From the NCBI RefSeq assembly GCF_021538615.1, contig NZ_JAJHIZ010000003.1:1240001-1304000 (forward strand): DNA of 64,000 bases, written 5' to 3'. Of this stretch, positions 33,381 through 41,825 are shown in pieces. Position numbers and translations under genes: made by a program. How positions within the stretch are numbered: position 1 is the stretch's first letter; every line of letters starts with the position of its first letter. This stretch comes from Niabella agricola (GTDB lineage Bacteria > Bacteroidota > Bacteroidia > Chitinophagales > Chitinophagaceae). The notes beneath the pieces were generated by a model. The model was not told where the DNA came from, made no database searches, and saw only the letters and a program-made list of their open reading frames with translations.

Positions 33381-34832
33381 TTATTGAGCAGTGTTATTTA
33401 TAAATCCATACGCTTTCATTGTTTTCAGGAACCGATCATACTGATCACTATACTGCTGCCTTGAAACAACCCGCGGTATTACCCATTTCGCTGCCTGTGT
33501 AAGGGCTGTCGTTGCTTCGGTAATATCATTAAAACAGGTAGTAGATGCCGCAACAATGGCTGCCCCCACCGCTCCAGACACATGTTTCATTTTACAAACC
33601 GGTTTCTGTAAGATATCACTGCGGATCTGCAGCCAGGTATCGCTATTGCTGCCCCCCCCGGCGGTATAGATGGCCTCAACCGGTTCTTCCGAAAGTGATT
33701 GAATCAGCTCATAGGCGTACCGTTCCGCAAAGGCCACCCCCTCCATATTGGCGGTGTATAACAGTTCCTTCGACACATCATCCGGTCCAAAACCCTGTGC
33801 CTCCGGTGCCACAAACGGGAACCGCTCTCCCTTCTGGATCAGCGGATAGGCAATCTTTCCTGTAGGTGTTAAAGAAGCTGCGGCCGCATTATAATGTGCC
33901 AGATCTTCTTTAAAACCCGCTGAAACCCAGTCGGCGCCTATGTTTCCTGCGCCGCCCGGCATCCAGTAGCCGGCCGGGTGCCGGTGGTTATATAACCGGT
34001 TTAGCGGATCCTTTATTTCCTTTACAGATACACCTTTAATAACAAGTGTGGTACCGATGGTGGTATTCCATTGTCCCGGCTGCATGGCGCCGGATGCTAC
34101 CTGCGAGGCGCACCCGTCCGTAACACCTGTAGTAACCGACACATCAGCAGGAAGCCGCAACCCGCGCGCCAGATCCGCGTTCAAGGTTCCGATCACCGTT
34201 CCCGAAGGCCGCACCTCCTGCAACCATTCTTTTTTTATACCCAGTGTCTCACTGATATATTCCGGCCACCGGAGCAGTGAAAGATCATACCCGGATTTGA
34301 GCACATTGGTATAATCGGTAACATTCCATACGCCGCATAACTTCCCGGTAATATAATCCGCCGCATGAATCCATTGAAAAATATCCGCGGCTTTCTCCGG
34401 GAAGGTTTCGGCGAACCATACCATTTTGGCCAGTCCGGTGGAAGTACTGAAGCCGTTAAACCCCTGCGAATGGTATTGCCTTGCTGCGGCCGTACATTTT
34501 TTTGCCTGAATGCCTGAACGCTGATCACTGTACATGATGGCCGGGTGCAGCGGCCGATATGCCTCGTTCATAGGAATCACGGTGCCTGAAGTGGAATCCA
34601 CAGCAATCGCTGTTACCCGGGCCCGCTGCGGCGCCGACAGCTGGCCGATGGCTTTATCCAGACAAGCCCGGCAGATGGTCCACCATTCATCGGGGTCCTG
34701 TTCCATCCGCATCTGCGGCGATAACGGGAATCCCTGTTCGGCACTGGCCGCAATGGCGCCCTTTGTATCCAACACTACCACACGCAGTCCCTGTGTACCC
34801 AGATCAATCCCTATAACATATGCTTCACTCAT
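33381..34832 (-). CDS. FGGY-family carbohydrate kinase, xylulokinase-like
   Basis: The 483-residue kinase starts with the phosphate-binding loop MSEAYVIGIDLGTQGLRVVV and has the FGGY catalytic aspartate in TTGVTDGCASQVASG. The N- and C-terminal halves are both intact (IYTAGGGSNSDTWLQIRSDI, LQKPVCKMKHVSGAVGAAIV). It phosphorylates a ketose or polyol with ATP. It sits directly after the other FGGY kinase with no base between stop and start, so they are coupled. The exact substrate is unknown; xylulose, ribulose and erythritol-type kinases are all in this family. Confidence 0.88.
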   Translation of the reverse strand: MSEAYVIGIDLGTQGLRVVVLDTKGAIAASAEQGFPLSPQMRMEQDPDEWWTICRACLDKAIGQLSAPQRARVTAIAVDSTSGTVIPMNEAYRPLHPAIMYSDQRSGIQAKKCTAAARQYHSQGFNGFSTSTGLAKMVWFAETFPEKAADIFQWIHAADYITGKLCGVWNVTDYTNVLKSGYDLSLLRWPEYISETLGIKKEWLQEVRPSGTVIGTLNADLARGLRLPADVSVTTGVTDGCASQVASGAMQPGQWNTTIGTTLVIKGVSVKEIKDPLNRLYNHRHPAGYWMPGGAGNIGADWVSAGFKEDLAHYNAAAASLTPTGKIAYPLIQKGERFPFVAPEAQGFGPDDVSKELLYTANMEGVAFAERYAYELIQSLSEEPVEAIYTAGGGSNSDTWLQIRSDILQKPVCKMKHVSGAVGAAIVAASTTCFNDITEATTALTQAAKWVIPRVVSRQQYSDQYDRFLKTMKAYGFINNTAQ

Positions 34833-36278
34833 TTAAAAGATCTTCTTTAGTAATTCCCGGTGCTCTTTCCAGCGGTCATAAAACGGCGCATGCTTTGCCT
34901 CCGCTGCCGGAAGCACCGCTTCATAAAGCTCCGATTGTCCGGCTTCTATCCCCAGCGCCTTATTACAGATCATCACACCTCCTATCACCGATGCATGACG
35001 ATAATGATCGCGGATGCGGATTTCTTTACCTGTAAGATCCGCAATAAACTGCCGGAGCATTTTGCTCTCCATGCCTCCGCCACAGGTCCATACATACGAT
35101 TGAGCATTGGGCGTAACCGAAACCAATGTCTTGTAATTTTCAAAAATACTGCAGGCAATATCCCACAAGGTAGCCCAAACCATTCCCGCCCTGGAGAGCT
35201 CATGATTCACAGGCGTGTTGAAAATAAACCCGCCTTTAACCAGGGGCTTTTTTTCATCGGCCACCAGCGATCCCAATGACGCTACACATTGAAAATCCGA
35301 AACGGACCGCAACTCTTCTTCAATCACCTCATATCCTTCATTGGGATAAAATATTTTTTTCAGCCGCTGGTAATTCAATCCGGTCACCCCAGCATTGGCC
35401 TCTACCATGTAGCTATCCGCATCAATATATCTTCCGGTCCAGGTCCGCTGTTGTTCATCCAGATCATAGGACCCGGACAGCTTAATGATCGGTGTTGTGG
35501 TACCGGAAACAATGACCATATCCCCTTTATGCGCACGGGTGCTTAATACCGCTAACTGCGTATCGGCACCGCCCACGATCACTTTTGCTTCCGGATCGAT
35601 GGAGAGCGCTTCTGCCAGTGTTGGCCGGATTTTTCCCAGCACAGTGCCCGAACCGGTTAGTGGCGGCAATAAGGAAAACGGGAACGAGAATACTTCACAC
35701 AATGTTTCCGACCAGGTCTTTTGCTTCACATCATAGAGCAAGGTTTCCGAAGCCTGCGAGTGCTCATAATGCTCCACACCGCAGAACATATACTCGATCC
35801 AGTCGCTGATACTGAGGAAGGTATCCAGCCGTTGCCACCATTCGCTGCTGCCCTCCCGTAAACCAACCAGCTTGAAGGCCGAAAACAAAGAAGTGGGATA
35901 GCGCCCCATTAACCGGTACACCCGGTCCTTATCATCTATAAGGTGCTCCCATGCCCTTCCGCGATGGTCAATATTGGGCATGCCTACAACCGGCTCACCC
36001 GCAGGATCCAATACCACGATCCCCTCCCGCTGGCTGGTTGCCGTAATGGCCAGGATCCGTACAGAGCCGGCCTGTTTCAGTGCGGTTGTGGTCAGTTCCA
36101 GTATCTGGTCCCATAATACCTGCGGGTCAAAATAAATGGAATCTTCATACCGGTTGTCCCTGATATACGGAATGTCTTCCCGGGCTACTCCTAAAACGGC
36201 GCCGTTAACGGAGATTACCGCCGCCCGGAGATTCCCCGTACCAAAGTCGATGATGAGATGTGCGTTTGTTAAAGGCAT
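34833..36278 (-). CDS. FGGY-family carbohydrate kinase, LsrK/autoinducer-2-kinase-like
   Basis: This 481-residue kinase starts MPLTNAHLIIDFGTGNLRAA and has TSQREGIVVLDPAGEPVVG, which resembles the LsrK pattern REGIVLYD...G.PIW. The ATP site is the second-half VWTCGGGMESKMLRQFIADL, and the catalytic aspartate is in VGGADTQLAVLS. It is distinct from the second kinase in the operon (about 30% or less by eye, not computed). Together with a dehydrogenase and transporter, it points to a pathway in which two different sugars, or two steps, need a kinase. LsrK itself would need the rest of the Lsr system, which is absent. Confidence 0.85.
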   Translation of the reverse strand: MPLTNAHLIIDFGTGNLRAAVISVNGAVLGVAREDIPYIRDNRYEDSIYFDPQVLWDQILELTTTALKQAGSVRILAITATSQREGIVVLDPAGEPVVGMPNIDHRGRAWEHLIDDKDRVYRLMGRYPTSLFSAFKLVGLREGSSEWWQRLDTFLSISDWIEYMFCGVEHYEHSQASETLLYDVKQKTWSETLCEVFSFPFSLLPPLTGSGTVLGKIRPTLAEALSIDPEAKVIVGGADTQLAVLSTRAHKGDMVIVSGTTTPIIKLSGSYDLDEQQRTWTGRYIDADSYMVEANAGVTGLNYQRLKKIFYPNEGYEVIEEELRSVSDFQCVASLGSLVADEKKPLVKGGFIFNTPVNHELSRAGMVWATLWDIACSIFENYKTLVSVTPNAQSYVWTCGGGMESKMLRQFIADLTGKEIRIRDHYRHASVIGGVMICNKALGIEAGQSELYEAVLPAAEAKHAPFYDRWKEHRELLKKIF

Positions 36279-36280
36279 GG

Positions 36281-37261
36281 TCAGTGATTGGATAAATGTA
36301 ATGATTTGGCAGATGGATTCTTTGCCCAGTTCAATAATTTTTCATTAAGGATGGCCACATGATGATCTTCTACTTCATCGGTGGCTCCGGCGGTATGCGG
36401 CGTAGCCAGCACGTTGGGATGATCAATCAGCCGGTAGTCGATCGCATCCGGAGGTTCATGATCAAACACATCCAGGATGGCCCCCCGGATCCTGTTGTTT
36501 TCAATGGCCTCCAGCAACGCATTGCGATCTACCACGCTGGCCCGGGCCGTATTTACAAAGAGGGCACCCGGTTTCATTTTAGCGACGAGCGTTTTATCGA
36601 TCATGCCAATGGTTGAGGGATTTACCGGAAGATGTATCGAAACGATATCGCAGGTTTCAAAAATCCCTTCAAGACTGGTGCGCTCATAAGCCGGGTCCGG
36701 TGATTGCTGGTAAGGGTCATAAAACTTTATCGCGCAGGGAAACGCCTGCACCAATGCCGCGATCCGCTGTCCTACCGCACCAAAGCCTACCATACCGATG
36801 GTTTTACCAGCCAGCTCATTTCCTTTAAACTGTAAATAGGAAGCATGCGCCCCTTTTTGCCAGTTGCGTTGTTTCAGCCATTCCATCGCAGGAAGGGTCA
36901 TCCGCAAAAAAGTGATCACGTTGGCAATAAACAATTCTGCCACGGCCTGTGCATTCCGGGCCGGTGTGTGAAATACTTCAATCCCCAGCTCAGCGGCTGT
37001 TTTTACGGCCACATTTGAAGGGGTTCCCCGGCATACTCCAATAAACTTCAGCTGCGGATGCCTGCGGATTACATCTTCCGTTACCTCATCATGTTCGGTG
37101 ATCAATGCATCAGCCTGCGTTTCATCCAGTAACCGGTTTAGTTCTTCCGCGTTAAACGCGCGCCCGTTTTCTTTCCAAACCCTGTAAATAACCGTTCCGA
37201 GGCAGGATTCCAGTTCCCGGCGTCCGGCCTCGTTATACGGCGCTGTAATTAAAATATTCAT
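36281..37261 (-). CDS. D-isomer-specific 2-hydroxyacid dehydrogenase family protein
   Basis: The 326-residue NAD-dependent oxidoreductase has the GxGxxG motif in TIGMVGFGAVGQRIAALV, the substrate-binding Arg in NTARASVVDRNALL, the Glu in DVFDHEPPDAID and the catalytic His in LATPHTAGATDEV. It interconverts a 2-hydroxyacid and a 2-oxoacid, or a sugar-acid derivative. Its stop is 2 bases from the start of the LsrK-like kinase gene, so the genes are coupled. In sugar-acid pathways such enzymes oxidise phosphorylated aldonates; that role here is inferred. Confidence 0.9.
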   Translation of the reverse strand: MNILITAPYNEAGRRELESCLGTVIYRVWKENGRAFNAEELNRLLDETQADALITEHDEVTEDVIRRHPQLKFIGVCRGTPSNVAVKTAAELGIEVFHTPARNAQAVAELFIANVITFLRMTLPAMEWLKQRNWQKGAHASYLQFKGNELAGKTIGMVGFGAVGQRIAALVQAFPCAIKFYDPYQQSPDPAYERTSLEGIFETCDIVSIHLPVNPSTIGMIDKTLVAKMKPGALFVNTARASVVDRNALLEAIENNRIRGAILDVFDHEPPDAIDYRLIDHPNVLATPHTAGATDEVEDHHVAILNEKLLNWAKNPSAKSLHLSNH

Positions 37262-37336
37262 ATATCAATTTAGTACTTGTTAAATAGTTGATGAGCGGCT
37301 GTCTGCCACAGCTCTTATCCCTACCCTGCCTCCGGG

Positions 37337-38616
37337 CTAAAACTTAGACCATTCCGTTTCTAATACCGGATCCGGGTTCTGCGATATTTCCTTTTTCGGC
37401 AGGGTTATAAATTTTGTAAGGATCGCGCTGATAAAGTACAGGATCGCGAGGATCCAGATCACCCCTGCATTTCCAGCCGGCCCGATAAAAAGCCGTACGA
37501 TCAAGGGACCGGCAAACACAGAAAGACCTGCTCCAAGGTTCAGAAATGCCATGGCCGCGCCTTTCCCTTTCGGTACCAGCGAAGGCACCAGGGCCGACAG
37601 CGGCACATAACCCGCCAGCAATGCTCCCCAAAGCACTCCACTGAGTAATACCATAGCGAAACTTCCATTAAATAATTGCGGGGAATAATAAAACAACAAG
37701 GTTGTTATGCCACAACCAATGCCTCCAAAAAGCGAAATGGTCCGGCGCCATCCAAACCGGTCGCCCACAAATCCGAATATGAGGTTAAAAATAATATTGG
37801 CCGTAAAAATGGTCCCCCAGATCTTTAACCAGTCGGCCGTGGTGAAACCATATTTTTCAAAATAGATGGGCATAAACACAGGAAATGCAAACTGGGCCGT
37901 TGTATTAATGGTGCGCACAATGCCTCCTAAAAAAACCTTCGGCTCGTTGACGGCAATTTTAATACCGTCGGCCAGCTCCCGGAGTTTGTCTTTTGCCCCT
38001 GTCTTTTTTATGCGGTCGCGGTTGATCAGCAACGCAAATAAAGCTCCCAGGGCTACCCAGAAAAGGGAGGTCCACAATGTATTAATATGCCCGAGCCGGT
38101 CGATGGCCCAGCTGGAGTAATAGGCTCCAAAAACATTCAGCCCCCGGTGAATACAAACCAGAACCATCCTACAGCAGTCCCCAGCTTGTTCTGTGGCGTG
38201 CGATACGTAATCCATACCAGAAAGGTGTATGCAAACAGGGGATAACCAAACCCGCGGATGGCATAGGTCAGCAGCATGATGCTAAAATCCTGATTCTTCA
38301 GGCCCAGGCCTACAAACCCGAAGGTACCGGCCACAAAAAGCAAAAAGCCAACCCACATGGCTTTGCGCACCCCCATCCCTTCGGCAAGGATTCCGGAGAG
38401 AAAGGAGGAAATAGCCACCGTAAGCCCATAGACACTAAAAAGTGTTGCCGATTGTTCGATAGTGAGTCCACGGTCATGAATAAGATAAGGGCTTAACCAG
38501 CCCTGCTCTACACCGTCTCCCATCATAAAGATCAGGATACCCAGGTATCCCCATACAAGATTGGGCGGAAGACCTATTTTTCCGATGAAGTTCTTTTGAT
38601 CATTCAGTTGATTCAT
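37337..38616 (-). pseudogene. MFS transporter (ribitol/arabinitol-transporter-like) split by a 1-base frameshift
   Basis: Two minus-strand frames make one transporter of about 426 residues. The first (38616 down to a TGA at 38137-38139) reads MNQLNDQKNFIGKIGLPPNL to VGWFWFVFTGG; the second resumes at GLNVFGAYYSSWAIDRLG and goes to the end. Twelve membrane segments are seen in the sum. The shift is at a run of five G on the coding strand (38141-38145): adding one G restores T-G-G-L-N-V-F. Family members import polyols or sugar acids. Either an assembly error, a real loss, or a phase-variable run explains it. Confidence 0.85.
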
Positions 38617-38633
38617 ATGGCAATCATTTGAAA

Positions 38634-38641
38634 CAAATTTA
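38634..38641 (-). promoter_or_regulatory. -7 box of the kinase operon
   Basis: On the minus strand this reads TAAATTTG, an exact TAnnTTTG match, 17 bases before the transporter ATG. A TTTG lies upstream on the same strand (38665-38668), slightly far for the -33 element. Confidence 0.5.
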
Positions 38642-38697
38642 AATAAAACAAAACATAATTAAACCAAATTAAATCAAAAAAAATTAAAAAGTTAAAT
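38639..38697. promoter_or_regulatory. A/T-rich phased TTAAA repeats between the divergent genes (possible DeoR operator)
   Basis: TTAAA starts at 38639, 38659, 38669, 38684 and 38692; the first three are spaced 20 and 10 bases, near whole helical turns. The cluster overlaps the operon -7 box. Such runs can bend DNA or bind a repressor, and the DeoR gene starts at 38765. Confidence 0.4.
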
Positions 38698-38764
38698 AAA
38701 ATAACAACGAAAACGTTTTATATACAGTTCTTTTTCATTTCTTTGCATTACAGAATCCTTGGAT

Positions 38765-39529
38765 ATGAAGAATATTACGGAAAGACATGAGTTTATCTTA
38801 AATAAGCTCAAAAAAGAGGGCAAAGTAAGTATTTTAGACCTGGCAGAAGAGATCCATATATCCAGTGTAACAATCCGGAAGGACTTGAAGATGCTGGAAG
38901 ACAAAAACCTCCTGTTCCGCACCAAGGGCGGAGGATCGCTTTCCAATCCTTATGCGATCGATAAGCCGATCAATGAAAAGGAGCAAATCAATGCCGATGC
39001 CAAAAGGAAGATCGCCAAGGCGGCCCTGCCGCTGATCGGACAGACCGATTCCATTATGATCGGCTCCGGATCCACCGTTTTTGAACTGGCCCGTGTGCTT
39101 TACCCCGATCATAAAATGACCGCTATTACTCCAGCGCTGAAAGTGGGATTGGAACTGAATAACCGGCCGAATATTGAGGTGTTGCAACTGGGTGGACTGA
39201 TCCGCCCCAATTCTTCATCTGTAGCGGGCACCCAGGCGCTGCAGGTACTGGATGAAATTTCCTGCGATCTTTTATTCCTGGGTGTGGATGGCATCGACCT
39301 GGAGCATGGTGTTTCCATTTCTAATATTTCGGAAGCCTCGCTGAACCGGAAAATGATCGAAGTTTCGCAGCGGCTGATCCTGCTTGCCGATAGCTCTAAG
39401 TTTAACCGGCGGGGATTGGGCAAGATCTGTAACCTGGACCAGGTAGAGGCGATCGTAACCGACAAGAAAATTTCTGAAAAAACACTGTTTGCCCTGCAGG
39501 AAAAAGGAATCAAGATCATCCTGGCCTAG
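38765..39529 (+). CDS. DeoR/GlpR-family transcriptional repressor
   Basis: The ATG at 38765 gives 254 residues (an upstream TTG would add only two). An N-terminal winged helix reads ERHEFILNKLKKEGKVSILD, LAEEIHISSVTIRKDLKML and LLFRTKGGGSL, the DeoR signature. The rest is the sugar-phosphate-sensing domain (SIMIGSGSTVFELARVL, LFLGVDGIDLEHGVSIS, LLADSSKFNRRGLGKI). It most likely represses the divergent kinase operon until a phosphorylated sugar binds. The 148-base shared spacer holds the phased repeats. Confidence 0.92.
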   Translation: MKNITERHEFILNKLKKEGKVSILDLAEEIHISSVTIRKDLKMLEDKNLLFRTKGGGSLSNPYAIDKPINEKEQINADAKRKIAKAALPLIGQTDSIMIGSGSTVFELARVLYPDHKMTAITPALKVGLELNNRPNIEVLQLGGLIRPNSSSVAGTQALQVLDEISCDLLFLGVDGIDLEHGVSISNISEASLNRKMIEVSQRLILLADSSKFNRRGLGKICNLDQVEAIVTDKKISEKTLFALQEKGIKIILA

Positions 39530-39544
39530 TATTGCTGTTGGTCG

Positions 39545-39593
39545 GGCAGTGAAGACACTGCCTGAGGCGCGGGTAAAGGGCTTGTGTCTTCAC
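39545..39593 (+). other. Competing hairpins after the DeoR gene
   Basis: GGCAGTG-AAGA-CACTGCC (39545-39562) and the longer GTGAAGACAC/GTGTCTTCAC pair (39549-39558 with 39584-39593) share bases, so only one can form at a time. No U tract follows. The second resembles the hairpin at 32550 on the other strand. Confidence 0.45.
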
Positions 39594-39670
39594 AAACCAT
39601 TTAAAAGAGCTGCCGTTTTAATAAAATAGATATCCATGTAGTATTACAGATAGCAATACCTAAATAAAAA

Positions 39671-39703
39671 CGGGGTTGTTTGTATAGTTACAAAACAACC
39701 CCG
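39671..39703 (-). terminator. Terminator of the acetyl-CoA synthetase gene
   Basis: CGGGGTTGTTT and AAACAACCCCG form a perfect 11-bp stem with an 11-base loop. On the minus strand it follows the stop codon by 22 bases and is followed by TTTTTA. Confidence 0.8.
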
Positions 39704-39725
39704 CAAAAAAATCAACACCCCGGCA

Positions 39726-41672
39726 TTAAAGCCGTCCATCCCGGATCTCGTCTACGATGGCCGGATCCAGCAATGTGGTTGTATCTCCCAGGTTAGAAAG
39801 TTCTCCTTCTGCAACTTTGCGCAATATCCTCCGCATAATTTTCCCGCTTCTTGTTTTCGGCAGTCCGCTTACAAACTGGATCTTATCCGGTTTGGCAATC
39901 GGTCCGATGATACGGCTCACGGTAGCCAAAATATCCTTTCTTGTAAGATCATCTTCGTCCTTATGGCGTTTCTCGTCCAGTACTACATAGGCGTACACAC
40001 CCTGTCCTTTTACCTCATGCGGATAGCCCACTACAGCACTTTCAATCACACTCGCATGCATATTGATTGCGTTTTCTACCTCTGCAGTACCCAGCCGGTG
40101 ACCACTCACATTTAATACATCATCCACACGACCGGTGATTTTATAATTCCCCTGTTCATCTTTCCAGGCACCATCGCCGGTGAAATAAAGATCCTTGTAG
40201 GTACTGAAATACGTTTGCCGGCAACGTTCATGATCTCCGTAAGTGGTTCTTAAAATACCGGGCCAGGGAGCGCGCATACATAAGTTACCGCTCATTATCT
40301 CATCGGTAAATTCGGTAATTTCTGTTCCTTTTTCATCCACCAGCAAGGGTTGCACACCCGGAAGCGGCAAAGTGGCCCAGCTGGGTCGCGCAGGCGTAAC
40401 ACCTGCCAGGTTAGAGATCAGGATGCCACCGGTTTCAGTTTGCCACCAGGTATCTACAATCGGACATTTCTTTTTACCGATGTGTTCATCATACCAATGC
40501 CAGGCTTCTTCATTGATCGGTTCTCCAACGGTGCCCAGCACTTTAAGGGAAGAAAGGTCCTTGTCCTTCAGCGGATCCAATCCATAGCTCATCAGCGACC
40601 GGATGGCAGTAGGTGCCGTATATAAAATATTCACCTTGTGCTTGTCTACAATCTCCCAGAACCGGCCTGCATCCGGCCAGGTGGGCACGCCTTCAAACAT
40701 CAGGCAGGTGGCACCGGATAATAAAGGACCGTATGCAATGTAGCTATGCCCCGTGATCCAGCCGATATCGGCCGTGCAAAAGAAAACATCTTTTGGCTGA
40801 TACTGGAACACGTTCACAAACGTATAGGTAGTCCAAAGCATATAACCGGCGCAGGTATGCACCACCCCCTTGGGCTTACCGGTACTTCCGGAGGTATACA
40901 GGATGAATAACGGATCTTCCGCATCCATTTCTTCTGCCGGTATCGCCAGCACTTCATCATGCATGGTTTCGATAACGTCTTCCACTTCGTCGCGCCACCA
41001 TACATCGCGGCCCTTGATCATACTTACCGGAGTACGGGTACGGGTATGTACGATTACTCTTTTAACCACTTTATTGCCGATAAGGGCATCGTCAATGATC
41101 GATTTTAACGGGATGTCTTTTGCGCCCCTGTAGGCCCCATCGCAGGTGATAATATATTCCGCTCCCGCATCATCTAAACGGTCTGCAATACTCTGCGCCG
41201 AAAAACCTCCAAAGATCACCGAGTGAATGGCGCCGATCCGTGCGCAGGCCAACACTGCAATCACCAGCTCGGGGATCATTCCCATATAGATACAAACACG
41301 GTCGCCCTTCTTTACACCATTGTTGCGCAACACCTGGGCAAATTCGCATACTTTGCGATGCAATACTTTATAGGTAAGGGTTCTTACTTTTTCATTCGGG
41401 TCGTTGGGCTCCCAGATGATGGCAGGCGTGTCTCCTGATGTTTTCAGATGGCGGTCGAGACAATTTTCAGTAATGTTCAGCTTCGCGCCTTCAAACCACT
41501 TAATTTTTGGTTCTACGAAGTTCCAGTCTAATACACGGCTACTGAAAGGCTGCTTCTTTTTCCATTCAAACGTATCGGCCACTTCGGACCAAAATCCTTC
41601 GGGATCCTCCACACTTCTCTTATACGCTTCCTGGTACTGTTCAATCGTCTTTATCTGAAATGAATATGACAT
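39726..41672 (-). CDS. acs: Acetyl-CoA synthetase
   Basis: The ATG at 41672 gives 648 residues starting MSYSFQIKTIEQYQEAYKRS, the usual length; an upstream ATG at 41711 would add an unlikely leader. The enzyme makes acetyl-CoA from acetate, ATP and CoA. Visible motifs are YTSGSTGKPKGVVHT (AMP binding), TWWQTETGGILIS, and the C-terminal GLPKTRSGKIMRRILRK with the lysine that is acetylated in family members to switch it off. It is divergent from an MHS-family transporter gene with about 150 bases between, suggesting joint control of acetate or a related acid. Confidence 0.95.
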   Translation of the reverse strand: MSYSFQIKTIEQYQEAYKRSVEDPEGFWSEVADTFEWKKKQPFSSRVLDWNFVEPKIKWFEGAKLNITENCLDRHLKTSGDTPAIIWEPNDPNEKVRTLTYKVLHRKVCEFAQVLRNNGVKKGDRVCIYMGMIPELVIAVLACARIGAIHSVIFGGFSAQSIADRLDDAGAEYIITCDGAYRGAKDIPLKSIIDDALIGNKVVKRVIVHTRTRTPVSMIKGRDVWWRDEVEDVIETMHDEVLAIPAEEMDAEDPLFILYTSGSTGKPKGVVHTCAGYMLWTTYTFVNVFQYQPKDVFFCTADIGWITGHSYIAYGPLLSGATCLMFEGVPTWPDAGRFWEIVDKHKVNILYTAPTAIRSLMSYGLDPLKDKDLSSLKVLGTVGEPINEEAWHWYDEHIGKKKCPIVDTWWQTETGGILISNLAGVTPARPSWATLPLPGVQPLLVDEKGTEITEFTDEIMSGNLCMRAPWPGILRTTYGDHERCRQTYFSTYKDLYFTGDGAWKDEQGNYKITGRVDDVLNVSGHRLGTAEVENAINMHASVIESAVVGYPHEVKGQGVYAYVVLDEKRHKDEDDLTRKDILATVSRIIGPIAKPDKIQFVSGLPKTRSGKIMRRILRKVAEGELSNLGDTTTLLDPAIVDEIRDGRL

Positions 41673-41767
41673 AACTAAAACGTTTTTTTTTCGGGCAATA
41701 AAAATAGGCAATAAAAATTATTCAAAATTATTAATATTTTATTGAAAGAAATATTATCTTGACAGCT

Positions 41768-41790
41768 GTTACCGGTAGCGTTACCGAACG
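41768..41790. promoter_or_regulatory. GTTACCG direct repeat between acs and the transporter gene
   Basis: GTTACCG occurs at 41768 and 41780, exactly 12 bases apart, and the first copy is within the palindrome TACCGGTA. It lies in the shared upstream region and is a candidate operator. Confidence 0.35.
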
Positions 41791-41825
41791 ATTGTATTTA
41801 TTTCATTGCACAAAACAAAAATTAC

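Noticed and set aside
33381..36278. A complete Lsr autoinducer-2 system
   Set aside because: One kinase resembles LsrK, but LsrABCD, LsrR, LsrF and LsrG are absent and the regulator is DeoR-like.
41673..41711. Longer start for acetyl-CoA synthetase
   Set aside because: Thirteen extra residues (MPIFIARKKNVLV) are not family-like; the MSYSFQIKT start fits the known length.
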